A stretch of 64,000 nt of DNA, taken from NCBI GenBank assembly GCA_965242855.1, contig OZ251509.1, forward strand, positions 868,001 through 932,000, written 5' to 3'. Below, in pieces: positions 44,887 to 55,341 of this stretch. The notes beneath the pieces are model-generated. The model had not been told where the DNA came from. It made no database searches and saw nothing but the letters and a program-made list of their open reading frames with translations. A program made the translations under genes and the position numbers. The stretch's first letter is position 1. Every line of letters starts with the position of its first letter. The DNA is from WTGU01 sp965242855. Its GTDB lineage: Bacteria; Pseudomonadota; Alphaproteobacteria; UBA828.

Positions 44887-46248
44887 TCAGTCCGCGCGAG
44901 CGGTTTCGCTCACGAGGGAAACTTCGATGGCCAAGGTCCGGGGAGATCGCAATTCCGCGTTGTGCAGCAGCCGGACGGTCGCCTCGGCGCTCGTCTCGCC
45001 GCGCGCGATCGTCACCTCCACCGGCTCGTCCACGAAGTCCTCGCCCGCCACCGCGGGGTCGTCGCCGCTCCCCGGCGCGAGGCGCAGAACGAGTCGGAGA
45101 TCCGCCGACAACGCGGCGGGGATCGAAACCTCCACCTCCACGTCGCCGCCGCTCGCCACCTCGTCCTGGAGGAACTCCACGGCGATGGCTCCCGCCCGCG
45201 CCAGGGCCGCGGGCGACATCACCCGCTCGACGGTGCGCAGCCGCTCCACGTTCTCCACCGGGCGCCACATGTCCGCCGGCGTGTCGGCGGCGACCCCCAG
45301 GGCGCCGAGGCCCTCCCATCGCGGCGCGGCTTTCGGGGCGCCGCCGAGCGGAACGTTCACGCCCAGGCGGGCGGTGACCGATTCGCCCGAAAGGCCGGAG
45401 GCCCACCCCGTCCGCAGCCCAAGCCAGGGATGCGGGCGCCAGCCGAGGCCGAAGCGGCTCTCCAGACTCTCCCGCCCGGCGCCGTCGTCCTCCCAACGCG
45501 CAAGCTCCGCATCCGCGGAAACGGTCGTCGTCACGTCCAGCCGCAGGCCCAGTTCCGTCCCGCCCAGCGGGCGCTCCTCGTAGCCCGGCCGGCCCGGCAG
45601 CCAGTCCGTCATCGGCGTGAAATGCTGGAGCCAGCCGCTCCACCGGCGCCCGGCGTAATCCAACCCCGTCGCCAGCCGCTGATGGCCGCGCTCCAGGTTC
45701 TCCTGGAGAAGCGCCGAGAAGCCGAGGACGTCCGCGCCCGGCTCATCGGAGAGCGCGAAGCGGTAGGCCGCGCCGTAGCGCGCGTCGTTGCGGCGGAAGC
45801 CCTCGCTGTCCCGCCAGCGGGTCAGGCCCTGTTGCAGGAACAGCGCGCTCTCCCGCGCGCCCTCTTCCGACCGCCCGGCGGCGAAATTCAGCGGGACGAC
45901 CGCGTCCAGGTTCCCGGCCACGCCCTCGCCGAAGGGCGACCACGAAAGCCGATGCACGAAGCGGAAGTTCTCGCCGAAGAACGCCCGGCCCTGTTCGCCG
46001 ACCAGATGCGCCGCCTCGCCGGCGACGACGTTGCCCAGCCTGTCCGCCAGGCAGCGCGAGCCGGCCGAGGCTCCGCCCTCGAACGTCTCCCCGCATCCCG
46101 TCGCGCCTTCCCACACCCAAGGCGGGACCGAATCCGCATCTGCGGCCTGCGCCGCCGCGCCGCCGCCGAGGGCCAGGGCGGATGCGGCCGCGAGCGCCGG
46201 GCCGAGTCGCACGGCGCGGCGGGAGGATCGATTCGCGAAGAACGGCAT
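44887..46248 (-). CDS. Inverse-autotransporter-like outer-membrane barrel protein with C-terminal Calx-beta-like domain
   Basis: 453 residues with a signal peptide (RRAVRLGPALAAASALALGG). Residues about 45-300 resemble the inverse autotransporter barrel: FFGENFRFVHRLSWSPFG, HFTPMTDWLPGRPGYEERPL, then alternating strands ending GLGWRPHPWLGLRTGWASGL. The C-terminal 110 residues resemble a Calx-beta/Ig-like repeat (VEFLQDEVASGGDVEVEVS, EDFVDEPVEVTIARGETSAE). The passenger is very short for an intimin-type adhesin. ATG 46248 sits 8 nt after AAGAGGAGG; an in-frame GTG at 46269 is less likely. A tandem-repeat array and a consensus-like promoter lie directly upstream. Confidence 0.65.
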   Translation of the reverse strand: MPFFANRSSRRAVRLGPALAAASALALGGGAAAQAADADSVPPWVWEGATGCGETFEGGASAGSRCLADRLGNVVAGEAAHLVGEQGRAFFGENFRFVHRLSWSPFGEGVAGNLDAVVPLNFAAGRSEEGARESALFLQQGLTRWRDSEGFRRNDARYGAAYRFALSDEPGADVLGFSALLQENLERGHQRLATGLDYAGRRWSGWLQHFTPMTDWLPGRPGYEERPLGGTELGLRLDVTTTVSADAELARWEDDGAGRESLESRFGLGWRPHPWLGLRTGWASGLSGESVTARLGVNVPLGGAPKAAPRWEGLGALGVAADTPADMWRPVENVERLRTVERVMSPAALARAGAIAVEFLQDEVASGGDVEVEVSIPAALSADLRLVLRLAPGSGDDPAVAGEDFVDEPVEVTIARGETSAEATVRLLHNAELRSPRTLAIEVSLVSETARAD

Positions 46249-46259
46249 GGCCGGAGCCT

Positions 46260-46281
46260 CCTCTTTCACTTCATGAAGAGG
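46260..46281 (-). promoter_or_regulatory. Potential SD-sequestering hairpin in the leader of the barrel-protein gene
   Basis: In the mRNA sense, CCUCUU of the gene-proximal repeat unit (46276-46281) is complementary to AAGAGG (46260-46265), which is the front of the AAGAGGAGG Shine-Dalgarno sequence. The 10-nt loop is CAUGAAGUGA and contains AUG AAG UGA, a two-codon open frame. The same arrangement with compensating changes occurs before the lipoprotein gene at 57979-58001. Predicted by eye; stability not calculated. Confidence 0.5.
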
Positions 46282-46406
46282 CCCCGTAGAAGAGGCCCCG
46301 TAGAAGAGGCCCCGTAGAAGAGGCCCCGTAGAAGAGGCCCCGTAGAAGAGGCCCCGTAGAAGAGGCCCCGTAGAAGAGGCCCCGTAGAAGAGGCCCCGTA
46401 GAAGAG
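46276..46406. repeat. Tandem array, 9 copies of a 14-bp unit
   Basis: Nine exact head-to-tail copies of AAGAGGCCCCGTAG (46276-46401) plus a 5-bp partial copy. The gene-proximal edge is 27 bp from the ATG of the barrel-protein gene. Read in mRNA sense (CTACGGGGCCTCTT) the array has no stop codon in any frame. The unit is related to the 13-bp unit at 57993-58141. Confidence 0.98.
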
Positions 46407-46413
46407 TGGGTCC

Positions 46414-46443
46414 AGGTTACCGCCGGTCCGCCGGGCGTGTCAA
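46414..46443 (-). promoter_or_regulatory. Candidate promoter for the barrel-protein gene
   Basis: Minus strand TTGACA (46438-46443) and TAACCT (46414-46419), 18 bp apart. The expected transcription start, about 46407, coincides with the distal edge of the repeat array, so the whole array would be transcribed as 5' leader. Confidence 0.6.
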
Positions 46444-46507
46444 ACCCTAATAGTGATTATTACGAAAATTTTTTCACGCCCACCGTCCGGCCCCGAAATT
46501 CCGTTGA

Positions 46508-46640
46508 CGCTCCCCCCCTTCACAGGCGGCCGGGAGCGCGAGTCGCGAAATGCCCTGGGGGAGGCCAACCTATACTCTTCCTCCCCCTCACAGGGGGAGG
46601 CCACCTACACTTCTCCCTGTGGGGAAGGAGACGGCGCGTC
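46508..46640. repeat. Copies of the CTCCCC/AGGGGGAGGCC palindromic repeat
   Basis: Between the barrel-protein promoter and the holA stop lie three related palindromic segments (about 46508-46530, 46553-46565 with 46581-46602, and 46611-46631). They share blocks with the 41949-42400 repeats, including CTCACAGGGGG and the GGGGAGGCCAC junction. No coding content seen. Confidence 0.75.
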
Positions 46641-46653
46641 GGACATCGGGAAA

Positions 46654-47706
46654 TCAATGCGAGGGGCGGGCGGAGCGCGCGATGGCGAAGAGGGCCTGCC
46701 GGCAGATGCCTTCGGGCGCGCCGCCCGCGATCTTGCAGTCGCGCTCGGCGGCGGTCAGGCGGCGCAGGGCGCGGGCCGCGCGGACGCTGGACCAGCGCGC
46801 CATCTCCTCGGCGAAGGACGGGCGCTCCCGCGGGTAGACCGGGGGCCGCAAGGCGCCCATCGCCTGGGCCGGGCCGTCGCCCCGCTCCAGCGCGGCCGTC
46901 GCCAGATGGAGGCGCATCAGCCGGCGGGCGGCGGCGCGCAGGACGGCGACCGGCTGGACGCCGCCGTAGAACGCCCGCGTCAGCGCCCGGTCGAGCCGCT
47001 CGATATCGCCCGCCGCCGCCAGGCGCGCGATCGAATCGGCGGCGACGACGGCGGCGTCGCCGATGCAGGCGCGGGCGGCCTCCATCGTCAGCGTGCCTGC
47101 GTCGGCGCCGTCGCCCTCCCGCCCGGCGCCGCCCAGATAGACGGAAAGCTTCTCGATCTCGTTCTCGATCTGGCGGCTGTCGCTGCCCAGGCGCTCGGCG
47201 AGCCAGCCGACGGTCTCGGGCTCGACCGCGAGACCGCGCCGGGCGCAAAGGGTCTCGATCAGCTTGGCGGCGCTGTCCGCGCTTTCGTCGTAGCAGGGAA
47301 GCGCGGCCAGGCTCTTTTCCCGTTCGCACAGCAGCCTGAGACGGGAACGCGGGGTAAGCGGGCCGGCCTCGGCGACCACCAGGCTGTCCACGGCGGGAAG
47401 GGCGAGGCAGGTCTGGAAGGCCGGCACGAGGGAATCGGTGACGCCGCGCAGGCGGACGACGCGCCGCCCGCCGGTGAACGAAAGCGCGGCCGCCTCGTCC
47501 GCCAGGCGGCCCGGCTCGTCGCGCAGCGCCGGGGCGTCGAGGGTCGCCACCCGGAACGGATCGTCCGCGTCGCCGGCGACGGCGCGCACGCACGCCTCGG
47601 CGCGCGCCCTTACCAAGCCTTCGTTCGCGCCGTAGATCAGCACCAGCCGGATGCCGGCGTCCGGAGCCGCGCAGAAGCGGTCGGCGCGCGCCGGCGCGAT
47701 CTTCAC
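46654..47706 (-). CDS. holA: DNA polymerase III subunit delta
   Basis: Clamp-loader wrench subunit, 350 residues. Motifs: RLVLIYGANEGLVRARA near the N-terminus, SLVVAEAGPL, DSRQIENEIEKLSVYLG and ERDCKIAGG near the C-terminus. GTG start at 47706. It follows lptE and leuS on the same strand, the usual leuS-lptE-holA operon. Confidence 0.93.
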   Translation of the reverse strand: MKIAPARADRFCAAPDAGIRLVLIYGANEGLVRARAEACVRAVAGDADDPFRVATLDAPALRDEPGRLADEAAALSFTGGRRVVRLRGVTDSLVPAFQTCLALPAVDSLVVAEAGPLTPRSRLRLLCEREKSLAALPCYDESADSAAKLIETLCARRGLAVEPETVGWLAERLGSDSRQIENEIEKLSVYLGGAGREGDGADAGTLTMEAARACIGDAAVVAADSIARLAAAGDIERLDRALTRAFYGGVQPVAVLRAAARRLMRLHLATAALERGDGPAQAMGALRPPVYPRERPSFAEEMARWSSVRAARALRRLTAAERDCKIAGGAPEGICRQALFAIARSARPSH

Positions 47707-47743
47707 GGGCGCCCTCCGCCGGGCCGGGCGAGGCGCCGCCGGC

Positions 47744-48359
47744 TCATTGCGTGAAGTGGACGAGGATCAGCGCGCGGATTTCATCGCTCAGCAGCCGCGC
47801 CGCCTTGCGCGCCGCGTCCCGTTCCGCGACGACGGCGTCGAATCGCGAATCGGTGACGTTGAAGCCGTTGACCACCTGGGCCGAGCCGCCGTAGACGGTC
47901 TTCCCCGCCTTGTCCGCGAGCGCGAATTCGGCCCGGAGCGTCAGGTTGTAGCGGCGGGAGCGGTCGTCGGGCTGGACCAGAAGCCGCGCGGCGCTGCGCT
48001 TCACGGTGAAGCTCAGCTGGTAGTCGGGGCGCGCCGGCGGCCCGCCCGGAGTCAGGCTGTCGATCAGATGGTTGCGCACGACATGCGCGATGCGGTCGCG
48101 GACCGGCGCGATCTCGATCGCCGCCGCGCGCGCGCGCGGCCCGTCTCCGTCGCGCGCGGCGTATAGCGGCTCGAACCCGCAGGCGGCCAGGGCGAGGAAG
48201 GCGAGGAGCGCGGCGGCCGCGCACGCCGGCGTCCCGAGGCGGCCGCGCGTGTCAGATGTCGCGCGCCGGACGCGCGCATCGGATGTCCGGCGCCGGACGC
48301 GCGCATCAGATGTCCCGCGGCCATCGCGCGTGCCAGATGCCCCGCGGCCACCGCGCGCG

Positions 48360-48373
<14 letters not shown>
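47744..48373 (-). CDS. lptE: LPS-assembly lipoprotein LptE, with repeat-containing N-terminal extension
   Basis: Plugs LptD at the outer membrane for LPS insertion. The lipobox (LLAFLALAACGFEPLY) is at about residues 50-65, then the two-layer LptE fold with DYQLSFTV, YNLTLRAEFAL and the C-terminal helix. The only in-frame start is ATG 48373, overlapping leuS by 14 bp. This gives an abnormal 45-residue Arg/Ser/Thr-rich stretch before the hydrophobic signal, built of 9-residue repeats from a 27-bp DNA repeat. Whether the extended signal is processed normally cannot be told; a non-standard internal start is possible. Confidence 0.88.
48245..48371. repeat. 27-bp imperfect tandem repeat within the 5' end of lptE
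   Basis: Four 27-bp units (48245-48271, 48272-48298, 48299-48325, 48326-48352) and a partial fifth, with consensus starting GCGCGCATCAGATGTC. Being a multiple of three, the repeat keeps frame and encodes units of the type VRRRTSDAR. It reaches into the last codons of leuS. Confidence 0.85.
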
Positions 48374-50945
<2,572 letters not shown>

Positions 50946-51006
50946 CCGTTCCGGCCCGCGCCGGAGGGCGGCGTTCCCATGATGCGAGGGACGGCGCCGG
51001 GCGGGC

Positions 51007-51543
51007 CTACCCGCCGGCCCGTTCCGCGTGCATCTGGCGGGCGCGCTCCAGGATTCCGTTCTCGAGGCTGGCTTCGGTATCGGGAGAGACGGTGCGATCC
51101 GCCCACCGGCCGTCCTCGCCCCGCTCCTGGCGGAACACGGAGACGCGCAGGCCGTCGGCGCGCAGCGCCCGGTCCAGGATATAGACCGTCATCTTGAAGC
51201 GCTCGTCCGGGGTTTCCGGCGGCGCGTACCACTCCGTGATGATCACGCCGCCGAACGGATCGGCCGACGAAAGCGGCATGAACGAGACCGTGTCCAGGGC
51301 GGCGCGCCAGAGGAAGCCGTTGACGCCGATGACGCCGCCCGCCGCCCGCTCCTCGCGGGAATCGCCCAGGAGTTCGAGGCCGCCCGGCCCGAAGACGCCG
51401 CCCGAGGAGTCCAGGCCGGCGGCGCGGCGGCGCGGCTCCTCGACCTCCGCCTGATCCCGGTCGGCGTACTGGCAGCCCGCCCCGGCGAGGACGAGGGCCA
51501 GGGCGCCGGCGAACACGACCTTGCCCGTTACGGAACGCTTCAT
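51007..51543 (-). CDS. DUF3576 lipoprotein
   Basis: 178 residues. The N-terminus has a signal peptide with lipobox (LALVLAGAGC). The body shows GVIGVNGFLWRAALDTVSFM, DPFGGVIITEWYAPPETPDE and RFKMTVYILDRALRADGLRV, the conserved core of DUF3576, a family of unknown function found next to leuS in many alphaproteobacteria and possibly connected with outer-membrane biogenesis. It lies 61 bp before leuS on the same strand. Confidence 0.9.
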   Translation of the reverse strand: MKRSVTGKVVFAGALALVLAGAGCQYADRDQAEVEEPRRRAAGLDSSGGVFGPGGLELLGDSREERAAGGVIGVNGFLWRAALDTVSFMPLSSADPFGGVIITEWYAPPETPDERFKMTVYILDRALRADGLRVSVFRQERGEDGRWADRTVSPDTEASLENGILERARQMHAERAGG

Positions 51544-51654
51544 ACCGACCACCGTTCGATCGCGTGCATGCCGCCTTTTATCACAAGCCGTGCCGATGCG
51601 CAGGCGCGTCACGCCGCAGGCGCGCGAAGAGGACACCGCCGCGGGCGAGCGACG

Positions 51655-54024
51655 CTAGCCCGGGCGGCGCGCACTGTCGACGCAGGCGAGCGCCGCCATG
51701 TCGAGGATGGCGTCGGTATCGATGCGGTGCTTGGCGTAGAGCGCCGGGATGTCGCCGGATTCGCCGAAGCCGGTGACCCCCAGCGGATAGGGCCGATGGC
51801 CGGCCACCGTGCCCAGCCAGGAGAGGCCGGCCGGGTGGCCGTCGAGGACGGTGACGAGGGCGGCGGCGGGCGGCAGGCGGCCGAGCAGGGTCTCCACGTG
51901 GGACGGGCGCACCGGCGCCTCTCCGCGCGCCCGCGCGGCGGCGGTGGCGAGCCAGCCGGCGTAGAGGCGGTCGGCCGAGGTGACGGCGAGCAGGCCGACC
52001 CCCGGCATCTCGTCGGCGAGCGCCTCGTGCGCGGCCCGCGCCTCGGGCACGACGGCGCCGGAAAAGGCCAGCGCCAGCGTCCCGTCCGCGGCGGGCTCGA
52101 CGAGCCAGTAGCCGCCGGCCAGGACGTCGCGGCGCAGCGCGGCGTCCATGGCGCGCGCCGGCTGGTCGACGGCGCGCGTGGACAGCCGGCAATAGACGGC
52201 GCCGCCCTCCGGTTCCTGGAGGTGGCCGAAGCCCCAGAGCAGGATTTCGGCGAGCTCGTCGGCGAAGGCGGGCTCGAACGACGCAAGGCCCGGCTGGCCC
52301 ATCGCGAGCAGCGGCGTGCCCACCGATTGGTGCGCACCGCCCTCCGGCGCCAGGGTGATGCCCGACGGCGTGCCCGCCAGCAGGAAGCGGGCGTCCTGGT
52401 AGCAGGCGTAATTCAGCGCGTCGAGGCCGCGCGCGATGAAGGGGTCGTAGACCGTGCCCACCGGGAGCAGACGGGCGTCGAAGAGCTGGTGCGAAAGCCC
52501 GAGGGCGGCCAGCAGGAGGAAGAGGTTGTTCTCGGCGATCCCGAGCTCGATGTGTTGGCCGTTCCGGCCCAGCGACCATTTCTGCATCGAGACGACCTTC
52601 TCCGAGCGGAACACGTCCTCCCGGTCGGCCCGGTCGAAAATGCCGCGCTGGTTCACCCATCCCCCCAGATTCGTCGAGACGGTGACGTCCGGCGAGGTGG
52701 TGACGATGCGGGAGGCGAGCGGGCTCTCGCCCTTGCCGAGGTCGTTCAGGATGCGGCCGAAGGCCTCCTGCGTGGAGATGCGCGCACCGGGGCGGAACGG
52801 CAGCGCGTCGGGCAGCGGGACGGGCGGGGCCGTCTCCCGCGGCGGCTTGCCGTTGAAGGGCGCGGCGGCGATGAAATCCGCAAGCGTCCCCTCGTCCACG
52901 GGAAGCCCGGCGAAGGGCGACCATTCGGCGCCCTCCGCGATGCCCATGGCGGCGCGGAAATCCGCCATCTGCTCCTCGGTCATGATGCCGGCGTGGTTGT
53001 CCTTGTGGCCGGCGAAGGGCAGGCCGAAGCCCTTGATCGTGTACATGATGAAGCAATGGGGGACGTCGGAATCGACCGCGCGCAGGGCTTCCAGGACCGC
53101 CTCCATGTCGTGGCCCGCGAGATTGGTCATCAGGTCCTGGAGGCCGTCGTCGTCGTAGCCGGCGAGCAGCGCCTTCACGCCTGCCACGTGGCCGATGTCG
53201 CGCGAGAGGCGGGCCCGCCAGGCGGCGCCTCCCTTGAAGGTGAGCGCGCAGTAAAGCTCGTTCGGGCAGTCGTCGATCCACTCCCGCAACGCCTCGCCGC
53301 CGGGCTTCGCGAAGGCGGCCTGCTGGCGGTAGCCGTATTTCAGGATCACCACCTCCCAGCCCACCGCCTGGAAGAAATCCTTGATCTTCTGGAACAGGCG
53401 GTCCGAGACCACGCGGTCCAGGCTCTGGCGGTTGTAGTCGATGATCCACCAGAGGTTGCGCACGTCGTGCTTCCAGCCTTCGAGCAGCGCCTCGAAGACG
53501 TTGCCCTCGTCGAGCTCCGCGTCGCCCATGACGGCGATCATGCGGCCGGGCGCGCGCGCCTCTGGCGCGAGCTTGTGGAAGCGCACGTAGTCCTGCACCA
53601 TCGAGGCGAACAGCGTCATGCCGACGCCGAGGCCGACCGAGCCGGTGGAGATGTCCACGTCGTCGCTGTCCTTGGTCCGCGACGGATAGCTTTGCGCGCC
53701 GCCCAGCGCGCGGAAATCCTCCAGCTTGGCCCGGGTCTGCTTGCCGAAGAGGTACTGGATGGCGTGGAACACCGGGCTGGCATGGGGTTTCACCGCGACG
53801 CGGTCGTCCGGCCCGAGGACGTCGAAATAGAGCGCCGTCATCAGGGTCGCGACCGACGCGCAGGAGGCTTGGTGGCCGCCCACCTTGAGGTCGTCGCGGG
53901 CCGGGCGCAGATGGTTCGCGTTGTGGACCGTCCAGGCGGAGAGCCACAGCACCTTCCGCTCCAGCGCGTTCAGGCAGGCGAGCGCCTCCGGCGCGACGAC
54001 GGACCTGTTCGAGAGTCGGGTCAT
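51655..54024 (-). CDS. Transketolase-like / homodimeric E1-type thiamine enzyme
   Basis: 789 residues with all three transketolase-fold domains in one chain. The thiamine diphosphate/Mg motif is GDAELDEGNVFEALLEGWKH with the downstream Asn in IIDYNRQSLDR; STGSVGLGVGMTLFAS and MYTIKGFGLPFAGHKDNHAG are typical of the AceE/MdeB side of the family, and HIELGIAENNLFLLLAALGL carries the catalytic Glu of the pyrimidine domain. It is shorter than AceE (about 890) and resembles homodimeric 2-oxoacid dehydrogenase E1 more than pentose-pathway transketolase. No E2 or E3 gene is adjacent, so the reaction is uncertain. Confidence 0.85.
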   Translation of the reverse strand: MTRLSNRSVVAPEALACLNALERKVLWLSAWTVHNANHLRPARDDLKVGGHQASCASVATLMTALYFDVLGPDDRVAVKPHASPVFHAIQYLFGKQTRAKLEDFRALGGAQSYPSRTKDSDDVDISTGSVGLGVGMTLFASMVQDYVRFHKLAPEARAPGRMIAVMGDAELDEGNVFEALLEGWKHDVRNLWWIIDYNRQSLDRVVSDRLFQKIKDFFQAVGWEVVILKYGYRQQAAFAKPGGEALREWIDDCPNELYCALTFKGGAAWRARLSRDIGHVAGVKALLAGYDDDGLQDLMTNLAGHDMEAVLEALRAVDSDVPHCFIMYTIKGFGLPFAGHKDNHAGIMTEEQMADFRAAMGIAEGAEWSPFAGLPVDEGTLADFIAAAPFNGKPPRETAPPVPLPDALPFRPGARISTQEAFGRILNDLGKGESPLASRIVTTSPDVTVSTNLGGWVNQRGIFDRADREDVFRSEKVVSMQKWSLGRNGQHIELGIAENNLFLLLAALGLSHQLFDARLLPVGTVYDPFIARGLDALNYACYQDARFLLAGTPSGITLAPEGGAHQSVGTPLLAMGQPGLASFEPAFADELAEILLWGFGHLQEPEGGAVYCRLSTRAVDQPARAMDAALRRDVLAGGYWLVEPAADGTLALAFSGAVVPEARAAHEALADEMPGVGLLAVTSADRLYAGWLATAAARARGEAPVRPSHVETLLGRLPPAAALVTVLDGHPAGLSWLGTVAGHRPYPLGVTGFGESGDIPALYAKHRIDTDAILDMAALACVDSARRPG

Positions 54025-54104
54025 GCGGCCTCCCCCGCCCCGCGCGCCCGGCCCGAAAGGGGGTGGGCCTGCCCGGCCGCCCGTGCTTCCATCGCCCCAC
54101 GCCG

Positions 54105-54800
54105 ATGACGAAGGGACCGCACGATACCGACCGGAGCCGCGCGCCTGGGAGTATGGGCGAGGGGGCCGGCGCCGCGCAAGACGCCGAGGCGGCGGCTCGC
54201 GAAGCCGTGGCGCGCACGCTCGCCGAATACGACCGCATCGCCGACGCCTACCGCCGTGGCACGGCCGACCACGACGTGAGCCAGAATGTGGCCGCCCTGC
54301 TCGAGGCGATCGAGGGCGCGCCGCCTTACGCGATCCTCGATCTGGGTTGCGGGCCGGGCCGCGACCTGCGCCGCTTCGCCGCCCTCGGGCACGAGGCCAC
54401 GGGCCTCGACGGTTCCGCCGCCCTCGTCGCGCTGGCTCGCGCCGACGGCCACTGCCCCGTGCTGCACCAGGATTTCCTCGCCCTCGCCCTGCCGCCGGAA
54501 CGGTTCGACGGAATCTTCGCGAACGCCGCGCTGTTCCACGTGCCGAGCGGCGCGCTCCCCCGCGTCCTCGCCGACCTGGCGGCTGCGCTCAAGCCGTGCG
54601 GCGTCCTCTTCTCCTCCAACCCGCGGGGCGCGAACGAGGAAGGCTGGGCCGGCGGGCGCTACGGCTGCTTCCACGACCTGGAGACATGGCGCGCCTACGT
54701 CACCGCCGCCGGCTTCACCGAACTGCGCCACTACTACCGCCCGCCCGGCCGCCCCCGCGCCGAACAACCCTGGCTCGCCACCGTCTGGCGCAAGACGTGA
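54105..54800 (+). CDS. Class I SAM-dependent methyltransferase
   Basis: 231 residues from ATG 54105 (54063 and 54153 are alternatives). Motif I is ILDLGCGPGRDLRRFA, the acidic residue is in ATGLDGSAALVALA, and motif IV region FDGIFANAALFHVPSGALP follows. Resembles small-molecule (Methyltransf_11/25) enzymes; substrate not known. Divergent from the transketolase-like gene; followed by a 540-bp gap. Confidence 0.88.
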   Translation: MTKGPHDTDRSRAPGSMGEGAGAAQDAEAAAREAVARTLAEYDRIADAYRRGTADHDVSQNVAALLEAIEGAPPYAILDLGCGPGRDLRRFAALGHEATGLDGSAALVALARADGHCPVLHQDFLALALPPERFDGIFANAALFHVPSGALPRVLADLAAALKPCGVLFSSNPRGANEEGWAGGRYGCFHDLETWRAYVTAAGFTELRHYYRPPGRPRAEQPWLATVWRKT

Positions 54801-55341
54801 GCGCGGGCGGGCGCGTCGCCATGCGGCGTTCACCCGTCTTCATCCCCTGGACGAGCCGGCAGGAACTCCTCGCGCGATACCCCGCCTGTTTCAACACGCC
54901 GGACGGCGTGCCGGTCTTCAGCTCCCGGTGGTCGGGGACGGCGCAACCGGAAGACCCGCGGCGCATGACGGCGTGGCTCCCCTTCCGGCGAACCACGGCG
55001 AGCCCAAGAGCATCGGGCGCGCGAATCGTTCTCCTGCCGGAAACGCGAGGTCAGCTGCGCGGCACGGTCCGAACGTCGATGGTCGTGACCAGGGGGCACC
55101 GGGCGATTCGAGAGGGAATTCCTCCAGATGGAGTTCCGACCCTTCCCGCACTCCCCCAACCCTCCGGTTGCGTCACATCAAGTTGCTCGACGCGGAGGAT
55201 TGCGAGAACGACGAGTTCCCTGAAGAAAGCGTCGCCGGCACGGCCGCGGCGAGCAGGAGAGCGAGGGCGAAGGCGGTAGCCGTGCGGAACACGCCGTTTC
55301 GGAGCAGCCTGGGCAGGGAACGGATCACCGGTCGTCGGCGT
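54801..55341. other. 541-bp gap with no recognisable gene
   Basis: Several open frames cross this stretch on both strands, but none has a ribosome site, family motif or convincing amino acid composition. It lies between the convergent methyltransferase and Slam genes. GC falls to near 60% in the middle. A decayed gene is possible. Confidence 0.5.

Noticed and set aside
46276..46406. Short repeats as a CRISPR array
   Set aside because: Units are directly adjacent with no spacers, and there are no cas genes; it is a simple tandem array.
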